A stretch of 11,071 nucleotides of DNA from Streptomyces sp. NBS 14/10. Its GTDB lineage: Bacteria > Actinomycetota > Actinomycetes > Streptomycetales > Streptomycetaceae. The notes beneath the pieces are model-generated. The model saw only the letters and a program-made list of their open reading frames with translations. It did not search any database and had not been told where the DNA came from. Positions 1 through 7,021 of this stretch are shown here, in pieces (position 1 is the stretch's first letter; the number at the start of each line of letters is the position of its first letter). Both the position numbers and the translations under genes were made by a program. The DNA lies in contig NZ_NCSM01000101.1 of NCBI RefSeq assembly GCF_002224125.1, forward strand, positions 1 to 11,071. The letters run 5' to 3'.

Positions 1-49
1 ACGAATGGGAGGACCAGCCCGACCAAGAAGGTAGAGCGGCCTGAGCTGC

Positions 50-205
50 GTGGACGATTTATCGGCACCCGCAGAGCTGCTGCGCTACTACGGCATCCCC
101 AAGCCGGTGCACCGGCACCGGGCGATGCCGGACGTGGAGGTGACCGCTGAGGTCTTCCGACGGCTGCTGGAGGAAGGGGCGGCCGCTGGCCACTGGTCAA
201 CGCTC
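50..205 (+). pseudogene. DnaQ-like 3'-5' exonuclease, C-terminal remnant
   Basis: Read from a GTG at 50, the first ~52 residues resemble the end of a DEDD (RNase T/DnaQ, Pol III epsilon-like) exonuclease. The stretch YYGIPKPVHRHRAMPD is followed by VTAEVFRRLL and then an AAGHWSTL-like segment. H23 and D28 fit the HxxxxD ExoIII-epsilon motif that ends the active site in this family. The ExoI and ExoII motifs are absent. The same frame has a TAG at 32-34, and the residues after it (SCVDDLSA) still look like the family, so the stop probably lies inside the former gene. Downstream the frame runs into an inverted repeat and then transposase-like sequence, so the 141-residue open frame (50-475) is a chimera of two remnants. 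The family call is an inference from motifs. Not expected to be functional. Confidence 0.5.
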
Positions 206-274
206 CTGGAAGGCGACATCGGCCGCCGGGCTCCCGCCGCGCCCGCAGCCGTCGGCCGATGTCGCCTTCCAGGA
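204..274. repeat. Perfect 22-bp inverted repeat, 27-nt loop
   Basis: Positions 204-225 are the exact reverse complement of 253-274, separated by 27 nt (226-252). The left arm lies where the exonuclease-like reading ends (encoding LLEGDIG). The right arm is the same sequence flipped. There is no T-run on either side. It could be a fold-back duplication scar, a stem-loop in RNA, or a terminator. The repeat itself is certain; its role is unknown. Confidence 0.85.
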
Positions 275-328
275 CGGGCTGTTCGGGCCGGATGGCGGAT
301 AGATGCCATGCGACGTGTGGGACGCTCC

Positions 329-475
329 GCACCCGACGACGACGCGAACGTCATCCTCCTGCCCGCTACCACGGTCAGACGCCGCCAGATACTTGACGGA
401 CTGCTCAACGAGTACCACACCCTGCCACCCCGGCTGCCTCACCATCCACAGGAAACACCCAGCTCAGCAGCCTGA
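329..475 (+). pseudogene. Integrase-type transposase, C-terminal tail remnant
   Basis: The reading APDDDANVILLP followed by RRRQILDGLLNEYH matches the characteristic end of single-ORF, integrase-core (rve/rve_3) actinobacterial transposases. In these, a 'LRAPDDDP-NVIPFP'-like segment leads to an 'RRR..LGGL.NEY' tail shortly before the stop. The intact transposase at the right end of this window ends in a related way (RRDHFSGLLHEYRHTA). No DDE core precedes it, since the sequence upstream is exonuclease-like plus an inverted repeat. The piece is therefore a fragment, and the frame runs on past the usual end to a TGA at 473-475. See the finding on its possible partner at 9236-9829. Confidence 0.5.
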
Positions 476-513
476 TTGGAATATTGGCAGCCTCAGGCGC
501 CATCAGGTCGTGG

Positions 514-530
514 TGCGACGCCAAGTCGCA
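514..530 (-). terminator. Small stem-loop just after the molybdenum hydroxylase operon
   Basis: TGCGAC (514-519) and GTCGCA (525-530) form a 6-bp stem with a 5-nt loop, 3 nt beyond the stop codon of the operon's last gene (534-536, minus strand). There is no T-tract. Some actinobacterial terminators lack one, so this is only a weak candidate. Confidence 0.25.
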
Positions 531-533
531 GGG

Positions 534-2633
534 TCACAGGCCAGCGTGCAGCAGCTTGTCGGGGGTGATCGGGAGGTCGCGGATCCGGAGGCCGGTTGCG
601 TTGTGGATGGCGTTGGCCACCGCGGCGGCGGTGCCGACGATGCCGATTTCACCGATGCCCTTGGTGCCCATCGGATTCACGTGCGGGTCGTTCTCCTCGA
701 TCCATTCGGCCTCGAGGTCGCGGATGTCGGCGCAGGTGGCGACGTGGTACTCGGCGAGGTCGTGATTGACGTAGTGGCCGGTCACGGGGTCCATCGTGCT
801 CTGCTCCCAAAGCGCCGTGGACAGGCCCATCGTCATGCCCCCGAGAAACTGCGAGCGCGCGGTACGGGGGTTGACGATACGACCGGCGGCGAAGACACCG
901 AGCGCTCGCGGCACGGTGATCTCGCCCGTGTCGGGATCGACCTCGACCGCCACGAACTGGGCGCCGAACGCGTGCATGGCGTAATGCTCCGCGGCCTCGT
1001 TGTCGCCGGTGCTGCCTGCGGCAGAGGCGCCGGGGTCGGGGCGATGGCCGTGCCGGTCGCGCAGATTGCCGGCCGCGTCGTAGATCGCGGTCCCCCAGGT
1101 CGTGATGCCCGACGAGCCGCCCGCGACGGACGCGTGCGGCAGTGATGTGTCGCCGATCCGCAGGTCGATCTGCTCGAGCGGTACGGCCAGCGCCTCCGCT
1201 GCGACCTGCGCGAGCGCGGTCCACGTGCCCGTGCCGAGGTCGACGGCGCCGATGCGCACGCGGTAGCGGCCGTCGGGCATGACGTCGATGGCCGCCTCGG
1301 AGCCCGGCAGGCGGTGGACCGGATATGTGGAGGCGGCGACGCCGGTGCCGGCCAGCCCGCCGCCCGGGCCGGGCTTGCGCGACGGCGCGTGCTCGCGGTC
1401 GGCCCAGCCGAACCGCTCGGCACCAAGGCGCAAGCAGGCCACGAGGTTGCGGCTCGAGTAGGGCTTGCCGGTTTGGGGGTCCACGTCCGGCTCGTTGCGG
1501 ACGCGGAGCTCGACCGGGTCCATTCCGAGCGCGATCGCCAGCTCGTCGATCGCGCACTCGCCGGCGTACATGCCAGGATTCTCGCCCGGCGCGCGCATCC
1601 AGGACGGGATCGGCACGTCCAGCGGCGCGAGCCGGTGCGAGGTCCGCCGTGCCCGCGAGGCATACATCACCCGGCTCGCGACGGCGGTCTGCTCGGCGAA
1701 CTCCTTGACCCGCGAGGTCTGCTCCCAGACGTCGTGGACGAGCGCGAGCAGGTGCCCTTCCGCGTCGGCGGCGAGCCGCAGCCGCTGCACGGTCGGGGTG
1801 CGGTAGCCGGTCACGGAGAACAGCATCTGCCGAGTCAGCGGCAGCTTGATATCCCGGCCCGGGGTGGCGCGGGCGGCCAGACAGGCCAGGACGTCGTGCG
1901 CGTGCGGCGTGCCCTTGGAACCGAAGCCGCCGCCGATGTGCGGCGCGATCACACTCACCTGCTCGACCTCCAAGCCGAACAGGGGCGCGATCAGCTCCCG
2001 CACACCGTGGACGCTCTGCGTCGAGTCGTGCAGGGTGAGGTGCCGGGTTGCCACGTCCCAGCGGGCCACTGTGGTGTGCGGCTCCATCGGGTTGTTGTGG
2101 TACGCGGGCGTGGTGTAGGTGGCGTCGATGGTCGCGGCGGCGGATGCGAGGCCGGCCTCGACGTCGCCGTCCTCGGTGTCCGTGGGATAGGTCGGGTTGA
2201 CCTGCTCGGGCGCGTAGAGGTCGGGGTGGTCGGTGCGCAGGACGACGTCGTGGTCCTGCTCGTCGTAGGAGACCTCGATCAACTCGGCCGCTTCGCGCGC
2301 TGCCTCCGCGCTGTCGGCGACGACCACGGCAGCGAACTGGCCGCGGAAGAACACCTCCGGCGACTGCAGGACCCAGAACTCCTTGTCCTCGTCGGAGGTG
2401 AGGCGCTCGGCGTTCTCGTGCGTGAGGATCGCGAGCACGCCGGGGACGACGGACGCGGCCTCCGTGTCGATCGCGGTGATCGTGCCGCGGGCCACGGTGG
2501 CCTGCACGGGGTGCGCATGGGCGGGAGCGGTGAACGGGTGTTCGGCGGCGTAGGGCGCGGTGCCGGTCACCTTCGCCGGACCGTCGCGCCGCTCGCGGTC
2601 GGTGCCGATTTCGCGCTGCTGGACGGTGGCCAT
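534..2633 (-). CDS. Xanthine dehydrogenase-family molybdopterin-binding subunit (PaoC/YagR type)
   Basis: Large catalytic subunit (699 aa) of a molybdenum hydroxylase, expected to bind molybdopterin cytosine dinucleotide and oxidise an aldehyde or N-heterocycle with water as oxygen donor. Visible landmarks are an N-terminal 'DGPAKVTGTAPYAAE' ald/xan hammerhead domain start, a Mo-cofactor loop GGGFGSKG (234-241), MRAPGENPGMY (346-356), a TGTWTALAQ-like region near 470, GGMTMGLS (598-605), and the GEIG motif holding the expected catalytic glutamate E662. The closest layout I know is PaoC/YagR, not true xanthine dehydrogenase XdhB. The linker before YAMHAFGAQF (about 524-550) is some 30 residues shorter than in E. 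coli PaoC as I remember it, but the frame is intact and all core motifs are present. The start ATG at 2633 has a GGAGG (2640-2644) 6 nt upstream and lies 3 nt after the FAD subunit's stop. Substrate cannot be read from sequence. Confidence 0.93.
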   Translation of the reverse strand: MATVQQREIGTDRERRDGPAKVTGTAPYAAEHPFTAPAHAHPVQATVARGTITAIDTEAASVVPGVLAILTHENAERLTSDEDKEFWVLQSPEVFFRGQFAAVVVADSAEAAREAAELIEVSYDEQDHDVVLRTDHPDLYAPEQVNPTYPTDTEDGDVEAGLASAAATIDATYTTPAYHNNPMEPHTTVARWDVATRHLTLHDSTQSVHGVRELIAPLFGLEVEQVSVIAPHIGGGFGSKGTPHAHDVLACLAARATPGRDIKLPLTRQMLFSVTGYRTPTVQRLRLAADAEGHLLALVHDVWEQTSRVKEFAEQTAVASRVMYASRARRTSHRLAPLDVPIPSWMRAPGENPGMYAGECAIDELAIALGMDPVELRVRNEPDVDPQTGKPYSSRNLVACLRLGAERFGWADREHAPSRKPGPGGGLAGTGVAASTYPVHRLPGSEAAIDVMPDGRYRVRIGAVDLGTGTWTALAQVAAEALAVPLEQIDLRIGDTSLPHASVAGGSSGITTWGTAIYDAAGNLRDRHGHRPDPGASAAGSTGDNEAAEHYAMHAFGAQFVAVEVDPDTGEITVPRALGVFAAGRIVNPRTARSQFLGGMTMGLSTALWEQSTMDPVTGHYVNHDLAEYHVATCADIRDLEAEWIEENDPHVNPMGTKGIGEIGIVGTAAAVANAIHNATGLRIRDLPITPDKLLHAGL

Positions 2634-2636
2634 CGG

Positions 2637-3614
2637 CTACCTCCGCTCGCTCAGGTCGCGCAGTACGGCGACGGTCGTGCGCAGCGCCAGCGGCACCTTG
2701 AACGCGTTGTCTTCGGTCGGTGTCGCCGCCTCGAGCTCCGCCTCGGCCGCGGCGCGGAACGCCTCCTCGGTGGCCGGGCCGCCGCGCAGCCGTGCCTCGG
2801 CCACCGACGCGCGCCACGGCTTGTGGGCGACTCCGCCGAGCGCGATCCGCACGTCCTCGATCGTGTCACCGGCGAGATCGAGCACGGCGGCGACGGAGAC
2901 CAGCGCGAACGCGTAGGAGGCCCGGTCCCGGACCTTGCGGTAGGCCGAGCGCCCGGCCACAGGAGGCAGGTCGACCGCGGTGATCAGCTCGCCCTGGGCA
3001 AGCGTCGTGTCCCGCTCCGGGGCATCCCCGGGAAGCCGATAGAGATCGTGGATGGGGACGCCGCGGGTTCCCTGTGGCCCCTGCACCTGTACCACCGCGT
3101 CCAGCGCCATCATGGCCACGGCCATGTCGGACGGGTGGGTGGCGATGCAGTGGTCGGAGACGCCGAGAATGGCCAACTCGCGCGAGTAGCCGCCGATCGC
3201 CGAGCAGCCCGAGCCAGGCGCGCGCTTGTTGCACGGGGTGGTGCGATCTTGGAAGTACACGCAGCGTGTGCGCTGCAACAGGTTGCCGCCGGTGGTCGCC
3301 AGGTTGCGCAGCTGGCCGGAGGCGCCCGCCACCAGCGCCTCCGCGAGCACGGGATAGCGCTCGCGCACCGCAGGGTGCGCCGACAGGTCCGAGTTGCGCA
3401 CGGTAGCGCCGATGCGCAGTCCCCCGTCGCGCTCCTCGACGAAGTCGAACGGCAGCCGGGTGACGTCCACCAGCAGCTCCGGAGCGGCGATCCCAAGCTT
3501 CATGTGGTCGACGAGGTTCGTGCCGCCGCCGAGGAACGCGGCACTGGGCCGGCCTGCGACGAGCGCCACCGCGGCCTGCGCGTCGCTCGCCCGCTCGAAG
3601 TCGAACGCCTTCAC
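2637..3614 (-). CDS. FAD-binding subunit of molybdenum hydroxylase (PaoB/YagS type)
   Basis: Medium subunit (325 aa) that carries FAD and passes electrons from the Fe-S clusters to the acceptor. FAD-binding (PCMH-type) motifs are [14 protein letters not shown] (28-41) and [12 protein letters not shown] (107-118), followed by a CO-dehydrogenase flavoprotein C-terminal domain from about residue 220. Four cysteines, C118, C128, C137 and C156, sit in the RCVYF, PCNKR, SGCSAI and HCIATHPSD contexts. In PaoB these positions ligate an extra [4Fe-4S] cluster, so one is expected here too. I place the start at the GTG at 3612-3614 ([10 protein letters not shown]). It has AGGGGG (3622-3627) 7 nt upstream and overlaps the previous gene's TGA by 4 nt (GTGA). 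A longer open frame to 3821 exists, but its extra N-terminus is unlike the family and fully overlaps the upstream gene. Confidence 0.92.
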   Translation of the reverse strand: MKAFDFERASDAQAAVALVAGRPSAAFLGGGTNLVDHMKLGIAAPELLVDVTRLPFDFVEERDGGLRIGATVRNSDLSAHPAVRERYPVLAEALVAGASGQLRNLATTGGNLLQRTRCVYFQDRTTPCNKRAPGSGCSAIGGYSRELAILGVSDHCIATHPSDMAVAMMALDAVVQVQGPQGTRGVPIHDLYRLPGDAPERDTTLAQGELITAVDLPPVAGRSAYRKVRDRASYAFALVSVAAVLDLAGDTIEDVRIALGGVAHKPWRASVAEARLRGGPATEEAFRAAAEAELEAATPTEDNAFKVPLALRTTVAVLRDLSERR

Positions 3615-4117
3615 CGTGCCGCCCCCTGCTCGATCGCAGCGACGATGTTCACGTACGCTCCGCAGCGGCAGAGGTTGCCGCTCATCCGCTCGCGGATCTC
3701 CGCTGGCGTCCGCTCGGGCGCCGACCCGACGTCGGGCGTCACGTGGCTCGGCCAGCCGGCCTCCAGCTCCGTGAGCATCCCGACAGCCGAGCAGACCTGA
3801 CCCGGGGTGCAGTACCCGCACTGAAACCCGTCGTGGTCCAGGAACGCACGCTGCATCGGATGGAGTGCATCCTCCGTGCCGAGCCCCGCGGCAGTGATGA
3901 TCTCCGCGCCGTCATGCTGGACCGCGAAGGCCAGGCACGACGTGACGCGTCGGCCGTCGAGCAGAACCGTGCACGACCCGCACTGGCCGTGGTCGCAACC
4001 CTTCTTCGGCGCCGCCGTCCGCAAGTACTCGCGTAGCAGATCGAGCAAGGTCACACGAGTGTCCACCGTCGCAGTTCGCTTCTCGCCGTCAACCGTGATC
4101 GTGATCGTCGCTTCCAT
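3611..4117 (-). CDS. [2Fe-2S] subunit of molybdenum hydroxylase (PaoA/YagT type)
   Basis: Small electron-transfer subunit with two [2Fe-2S] clusters. The plant-ferredoxin domain cysteines are in [10 protein letters not shown] plus the later TSC. The second, four-helix domain has CGYC and CRC (C105, C108, C155 and C157 if numbered from the upstream ATG). First gene of the operon; its TGA overlaps the FAD subunit's GTG. Two in-frame ATGs exist, at 4132 and 4117. I prefer 4117 because GGGAG (4126-4130) lies 8 nt upstream and the protein then starts [11 protein letters not shown], as family members do; it would be 168 aa. Unlike E. coli PaoA, no twin-arginine signal precedes the ferredoxin fold from either start, so the complex is probably cytoplasmic. 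No XdhC/PaoD-type cofactor-insertion chaperone is encoded in the window. Confidence 0.94.
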   Translation of the reverse strand: MEATITITVDGEKRTATVDTRVTLLDLLREYLRTAAPKKGCDHGQCGSCTVLLDGRRVTSCLAFAVQHDGAEIITAAGLGTEDALHPMQRAFLDHDGFQCGYCTPGQVCSAVGMLTELEAGWPSHVTPDVGSAPERTPAEIRERMSGNLCRCGAYVNIVAAIEQGAAR

Positions 4118-4125
4118 GGCGAAGG

Positions 4126-4130
4126 CTCCC
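4126..4130 (-). promoter_or_regulatory. Shine-Dalgarno GGGAG deciding the start of the 2Fe-2S gene
   Basis: GGGAG read on the minus strand, 8 nt before the ATG at 4117. The alternative ATG at 4132 has only a poorly spaced GGTGAG directly before it. Confidence 0.5.
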
Positions 4131-4132
4131 AT

Positions 4133-4539
4133 CGGCTCACCCGACCGCGCACCAGGAGCGGTCAGCCGTTGCGGCCCATCGGCGTGCAGAACGTGCCGCC
4201 CTGTCCGGCCCCTTCTCCTGCCGGTAGCAGTGGACGTGCTGCGCGTCCCCGCGGTGCCTCGTCCGGAGTACCCAGCCTGACAGCCAGGAAACCGTTGCCC
4301 GGCTCACGTCGAGGGCGAGCGCCACGGGCTGGTCCGCACCCCGGGGCCGACCGCTGCTTTGCGCGGCAGAAGGCCCGCTGGATCATGACGCGTGGACTAC
4401 CGGCTACGCGAGAGCGTCGACTCCACCAACGAGGCCGACGACCGCTCGTCTCGGCGCGCGCCTCCGACCAGGGCGAATAACATTCACGGCAAGCGCAGCC
4501 CCACCGGCCGCCGCCGCACCCGGCGCGGGCGACCCGGCC
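4133..4539. other. No confident gene; upstream region of the operon
   Basis: About 400 bases between the operon start and the regulator remnant. Open frames exist on both strands (for example 4162-4767 minus and 4169-4480 plus), but their translations are low-complexity Arg/Pro/Gly/Ala-rich and match no family I recognise. The minus-strand operon promoter should lie in the first ~150 bases, but I see no convincing -35/-10 pair. Probably degraded DNA plus promoter. Confidence 0.4.
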
Positions 4540-4719
4540 ACCCCCCGTGAGGACGCTCTTCCCCGGCTCCCGTCCGCCGCTCCCGTGCCATTGGCGCGGC
4601 TGGTGCAGGAGACGGCGAGTGCGCGGGCGGACTTCCGCGCGGCCCGGTACACCGCCCTCGAGCGCGCCTTGCCCGGCCTCCTCGCCGCAGCATCCGCGAC
4701 AATTGATGGGGCTATTTGA
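4540..4719 (+). pseudogene. Probable transcriptional regulator fragment (helical/TPR-like part)
   Basis: The frame ending at the TGA at 4717-4719 reads LARLVQETASARADFRAARY followed by TALERALPGLLAAASAT. This pattern is typical of the helical region after the HTH domain in Streptomyces XRE-type regulators (LV..T..AR..FRAARY..LE.ALP.LLA.A). No HTH domain or plausible start is visible upstream; the same frame reads Pro/Ala-rich sequence and then unrecognisable sequence. The recognisable part stops within about 15 bases of the ISL3 left end at 4724, so the gene was probably cut there by the insertion or a linked deletion. Its continuation is not found beyond 6868 or 7788. The family call comes from memory of the pattern. 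Confidence 0.4.
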
Positions 4720-4723
4720 ATCT

Positions 4724-4745
4724 GGCTCTGTCCGCGGTTCCGTGA
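4724..4745 (+). repeat. ISL3 left terminal inverted repeat
   Basis: Starts GGCTCTGTCCGCGGTTCC and is identical over 22 bp to the reverse complement of 6847-6868. The same 18-bp core occurs again at 6877-6894, and a diverged copy (2 mismatches) at 7771-7788. Confidence 0.9.
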
Positions 4746-4808
4746 TGAACCACTGAAGTGTGTGCACCTGGTTTCAGGGCTGTCAGTGGGCACGAGCACA
4801 ATGCGGCC

Positions 4809-5168
4809 ATGAGCTACGACTTGGCTGTCTGGCACGGCCCGAGACCCGCGGGCGACGCAGCGGCACTTGAGGTCTTCGAGGATCTGTACGGCAGGTTCAC
4901 GGGAGGCGCGAGCGAGCCCCCGACTCCGCGTATCAGGCAGTACATCGAAGGGCTGGTGGCTCGATGGCCCGATTTGAGTGCCGACGATGAGGACGAGGAC
5001 GCGAGTCCGTGGTCGGACGGCCCTTTGATCAACAATGCGAGCGGTCCACTGTTCTATTTCGGCATGGTCTTCAGCAAGTATCAGGAGGTCGCCTCGTTTG
5101 CCGCCGACCTGGCACGGACGTCGGGCCTGGTGTGCTTCGATCCTCAGGATCGGCGTCTGATCGCCTGA
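4809..5168 (+). CDS. Conserved hypothetical protein, IS passenger gene
   Basis: A 119-aa acidic, soluble protein with no signal peptide or membrane segment. It starts MSYDLAVWHGPRP, has an acidic stretch (about 58-65, ADDEDEDA) next to SPWSDGPLI, and an aromatic motif GPLFYFGMVFSK (79-90), ending shortly after GLVCFDPQ. The MSYDLAVW start and the SPW..GPLI/GLVC.DPQ ending are shared with small uncharacterised Streptomyces proteins I remember; I know no function and assign none. I chose ATG 4809 because the family begins MSYDLAVW; the open frame to 4758 has no such support. No clear Shine-Dalgarno is visible. A CACAAT at 4797-4802 could be the -10 of a leaderless transcript (speculative). Lying inside the ISL3 inverted repeats and convergent with the transposase, it travels as cargo. 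Confidence 0.75.
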   Translation: MSYDLAVWHGPRPAGDAAALEVFEDLYGRFTGGASEPPTPRIRQYIEGLVARWPDLSADDEDEDASPWSDGPLINNASGPLFYFGMVFSKYQEVASFAADLARTSGLVCFDPQDRRLIA

Positions 5169-5186
5169 CGGCATGCCTTCGCCGGC

Positions 5187-6792
5187 TCACGGCTGGGTGA
5201 GGATGCGGGTCCGGAGCAGTTCGAAAGAGGCCCGGCCATACATGGCGCGCTTGAGCGTTTTCACCCGGTTTACATGTCCCTCGACGACTCCGGAACTCCA
5301 CGGCAGGGTGAGGCCGGCGGTGACGGCGTTGAGGTCCCGACAGAGGAAGCCGGCGAATCCGCTCATCGGCTTCGGAGCGTCCTGCTCGGCCTGGCGGATC
5401 CACTGCTGGAGCAGGTATCCGCGCCGGTGACGCACCAGATCGGCGAACGCGCGGGCCAGGTCGCAGGCCCGGGTGATGTCCGGGCAGGCGAGCCGGACCT
5501 GAAGCAGCCGCTCCTCCTGGCTGTCGGTGAGCGTGTCGCGCGGGCGCATGATCCACGAGGTGATCTTCCGAGGGCTGGGGATGTCGGCCCGGACGGGTTC
5601 GGCGGTGCCCGCGCGCAGGACGGCGAGGTGCTTGCGGACGACCTGGCGGCTGCCGAGGTAGCCGCGTTCGCGGATCTCCAGGAAGAGGCGGGTGCCGCTG
5701 ACCTGGCCCTGCGCTTCGGTGAAGCGGGCGTTGAGATACGCCTTGAACGGCTCCAGGACGCCGTTGGGCCGACGGTCGCGGGCGGAGACCAGCAGCTGAT
5801 CGAGGTCGGTGTCGCGGAAACGGCGCACAGTCTTGCGGTCGAGGTTCAGCCGCCGGGCGATGGCGCTGATCGTCCAGCCCTGCTCCAGCAGGCGGTGGAT
5901 GTCCTCGTAGCGGTGGCGGGTCCGTTCGATGATCTGCGTGCGGGGCAGCTCGGCGGGCGGTAACAGCATCGGTTGCGGCTCCGGCACATTCGTCGCCGTC
6001 TCTGTCTCCTCCTCGGTGTGTTTGCGCAGGCAGTTGCGGTGCTGATGGCAGGTCTTCTCCACCGCGGCGGACAGGTTCTGGAGCAAATGCCATCGATCGG
6101 CGATTTCCAGGGCGCCCGGGGCGGCCTCCTTGACCGCCTTGGTGTAGGCAGTGGCCCGGTCGCGGCAGATGATCTCGGCACCGGGATGCCCGGCCAGCCA
6201 GGCCGCGAACGTCTCCGAGGTGCGGTCGGGCAGCACATCCACGACCCGGCCGGCCTCGACGTCGACCAGCACGGTGCCATAGGTACAGCCCTTGCGGAAG
6301 GCGAACTCATCCACCCCCAGTACCCGCGGAGCGCGGTCCGGCACCGCCGGCGCCTTCAGCAGCCGCAGCAGCCGGGTCCGGCCCGCGCCCAGCCGCAGAC
6401 GGTGACACAGCCGCGCGGCCGGACGGCCACACAGCTCGACCGCGATCGACCGCAGCCGGCCCGTCAGCCCGCACGCTCGACCGGCGGCGCCGTTCGGTCA
6501 GCCCGCCAACCTGCTCGACAAACGTCCTGCGAGAACAGCTCCCACGGTCGCAGAAATACCTGCGAACCCGGAGCCGCACCACGACCCGGCGCGAGCCCAA
6601 CGGCCACTCAGCCAGGGTGCGTTGGTACGAGCCGTGGACACGCCTCACCGGTTTCCGGCAGTCCGGGCACCGGCCCGGACGGCTGGTGGACACCGCCTCC
6701 ACCACCATGCCGCCGGAGGAGTCACTGACGCGCTCCACTCGCACATCGATCCCGGGAAACAGCACGTCCTCGACCGTCTTGCTCGTCGCCAT
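5187..6792 (-). pseudogene. ISL3-family transposase, frameshifted
   Basis: DDE transposase of the ISL3 family, split into two frames. The N-terminal part (from ATG 6792) has a zinc-finger pair, CPDC (C42/C45) and C81/C86, then RRTFVEQVGGLTERRRRSS. The C-terminal part (385 aa if started at 6344) carries VLGVDEFAFRKG (D12), ICRDRATAY (D62), an HTH segment GWTISAIARRLNLDRKTVRR, and SGVVEGHVNRVKTLKRAMYG (E355), so the catalytic triad is complete. Between them the family-like reading RACGLTGRLRSIAVELCGR continues the C-terminal frame upstream, placing a single frame change at about 6471-6493 (minus strand, to the +1 frame). The +1 frame has a TGA just upstream. ISL3 elements are not known to need programmed frameshifting, so this is probably a mutation. 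A sequencing error is the alternative. If real, the element is likely inactive by itself. Confidence 0.85.
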
Positions 6793-6846
6793 GGCAGGAA
6801 ACACCCTGCTGAAACGATCCCCCGTTCCCGCATCTGACCTGGGGAT

Positions 6847-6868
6847 TCACGGAACCGCGGACAGAGCC
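6847..6868 (-). repeat. ISL3 right terminal inverted repeat
   Basis: Exact reverse complement of 4724-4745. It is directly followed by GATTTCAC (6869-6876) and then by another outward copy of the repeat core. Confidence 0.9.
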
Positions 6869-6876
6869 GATTTCAC
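6869..6876 (+). repeat. 8-bp target site duplication, left copy (GATTTCAC)
   Basis: GATTTCAC immediately before the inverted repeat at 6877. The identical 8 bases follow the opposite inverted repeat, which ends at 7788. Eight bases is the duplication length of the ISL3 family. Confidence 0.85.
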
Positions 6877-7021
6877 GGCTCTGTCCGCGGTTCCTTGCAA
6901 GCGTGGGTCAGCGACGGGAAGACACCGTCCGTCCCTCGGTGTCCGTGCTGTCGCGATCAATGCGCTCAGGGACGTAGGGACAGTGGTCGGCTGTCTTGTG
7001 ATGATCGACGGCTCGGCCGGT

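Larger units (their letters stand above)
4724..6868. mobile_element. ISL3-family insertion sequence with a passenger gene
   Basis: A 2145-bp unit bounded by perfect 22-bp inverted repeats (4724-4745 and 6847-6868, core GGCTCTGTCCGCGGTTCC). It contains an ISL3-type transposase on the minus strand (frameshifted) and a short passenger gene on the plus strand, arranged tail to tail 18 nt apart. ISL3 elements normally make 8-bp target duplications. Here the left flank is TTGAATCT and the right flank GATTTCAC, which do not match, so the element has lost its original context on at least one side. Confidence 0.85.

Noticed and set aside
3..44. Short open tail (EWEDQPDQEGRAA, stop at 42-44) that could end an upstream gene
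   Set aside because: Only 13 codons are visible and nothing in them is recognisable.
204..274. Intrinsic terminator for the exonuclease-like remnant
   Set aside because: The 27-nt loop and lack of a T-run fit poorly; kept as a repeat of unknown role.
649..2817. 722-aa minus-strand open frame opposite and across the molybdopterin subunit
   Set aside because: Arg/Gly/Ala-rich shadow of the real gene in another phase, with no family motifs; typical of high-GC DNA.
1314..3800. 828-aa plus-strand open frame antisense to the operon
   Set aside because: Low-complexity shadow. The minus strand carries three motif-complete genes with ribosome sites.
4162..4767. 201-aa minus-strand open frame upstream of the operon
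   Set aside because: No family resemblance, crosses the ISL3 left end, and opposes the better-supported regulator remnant.
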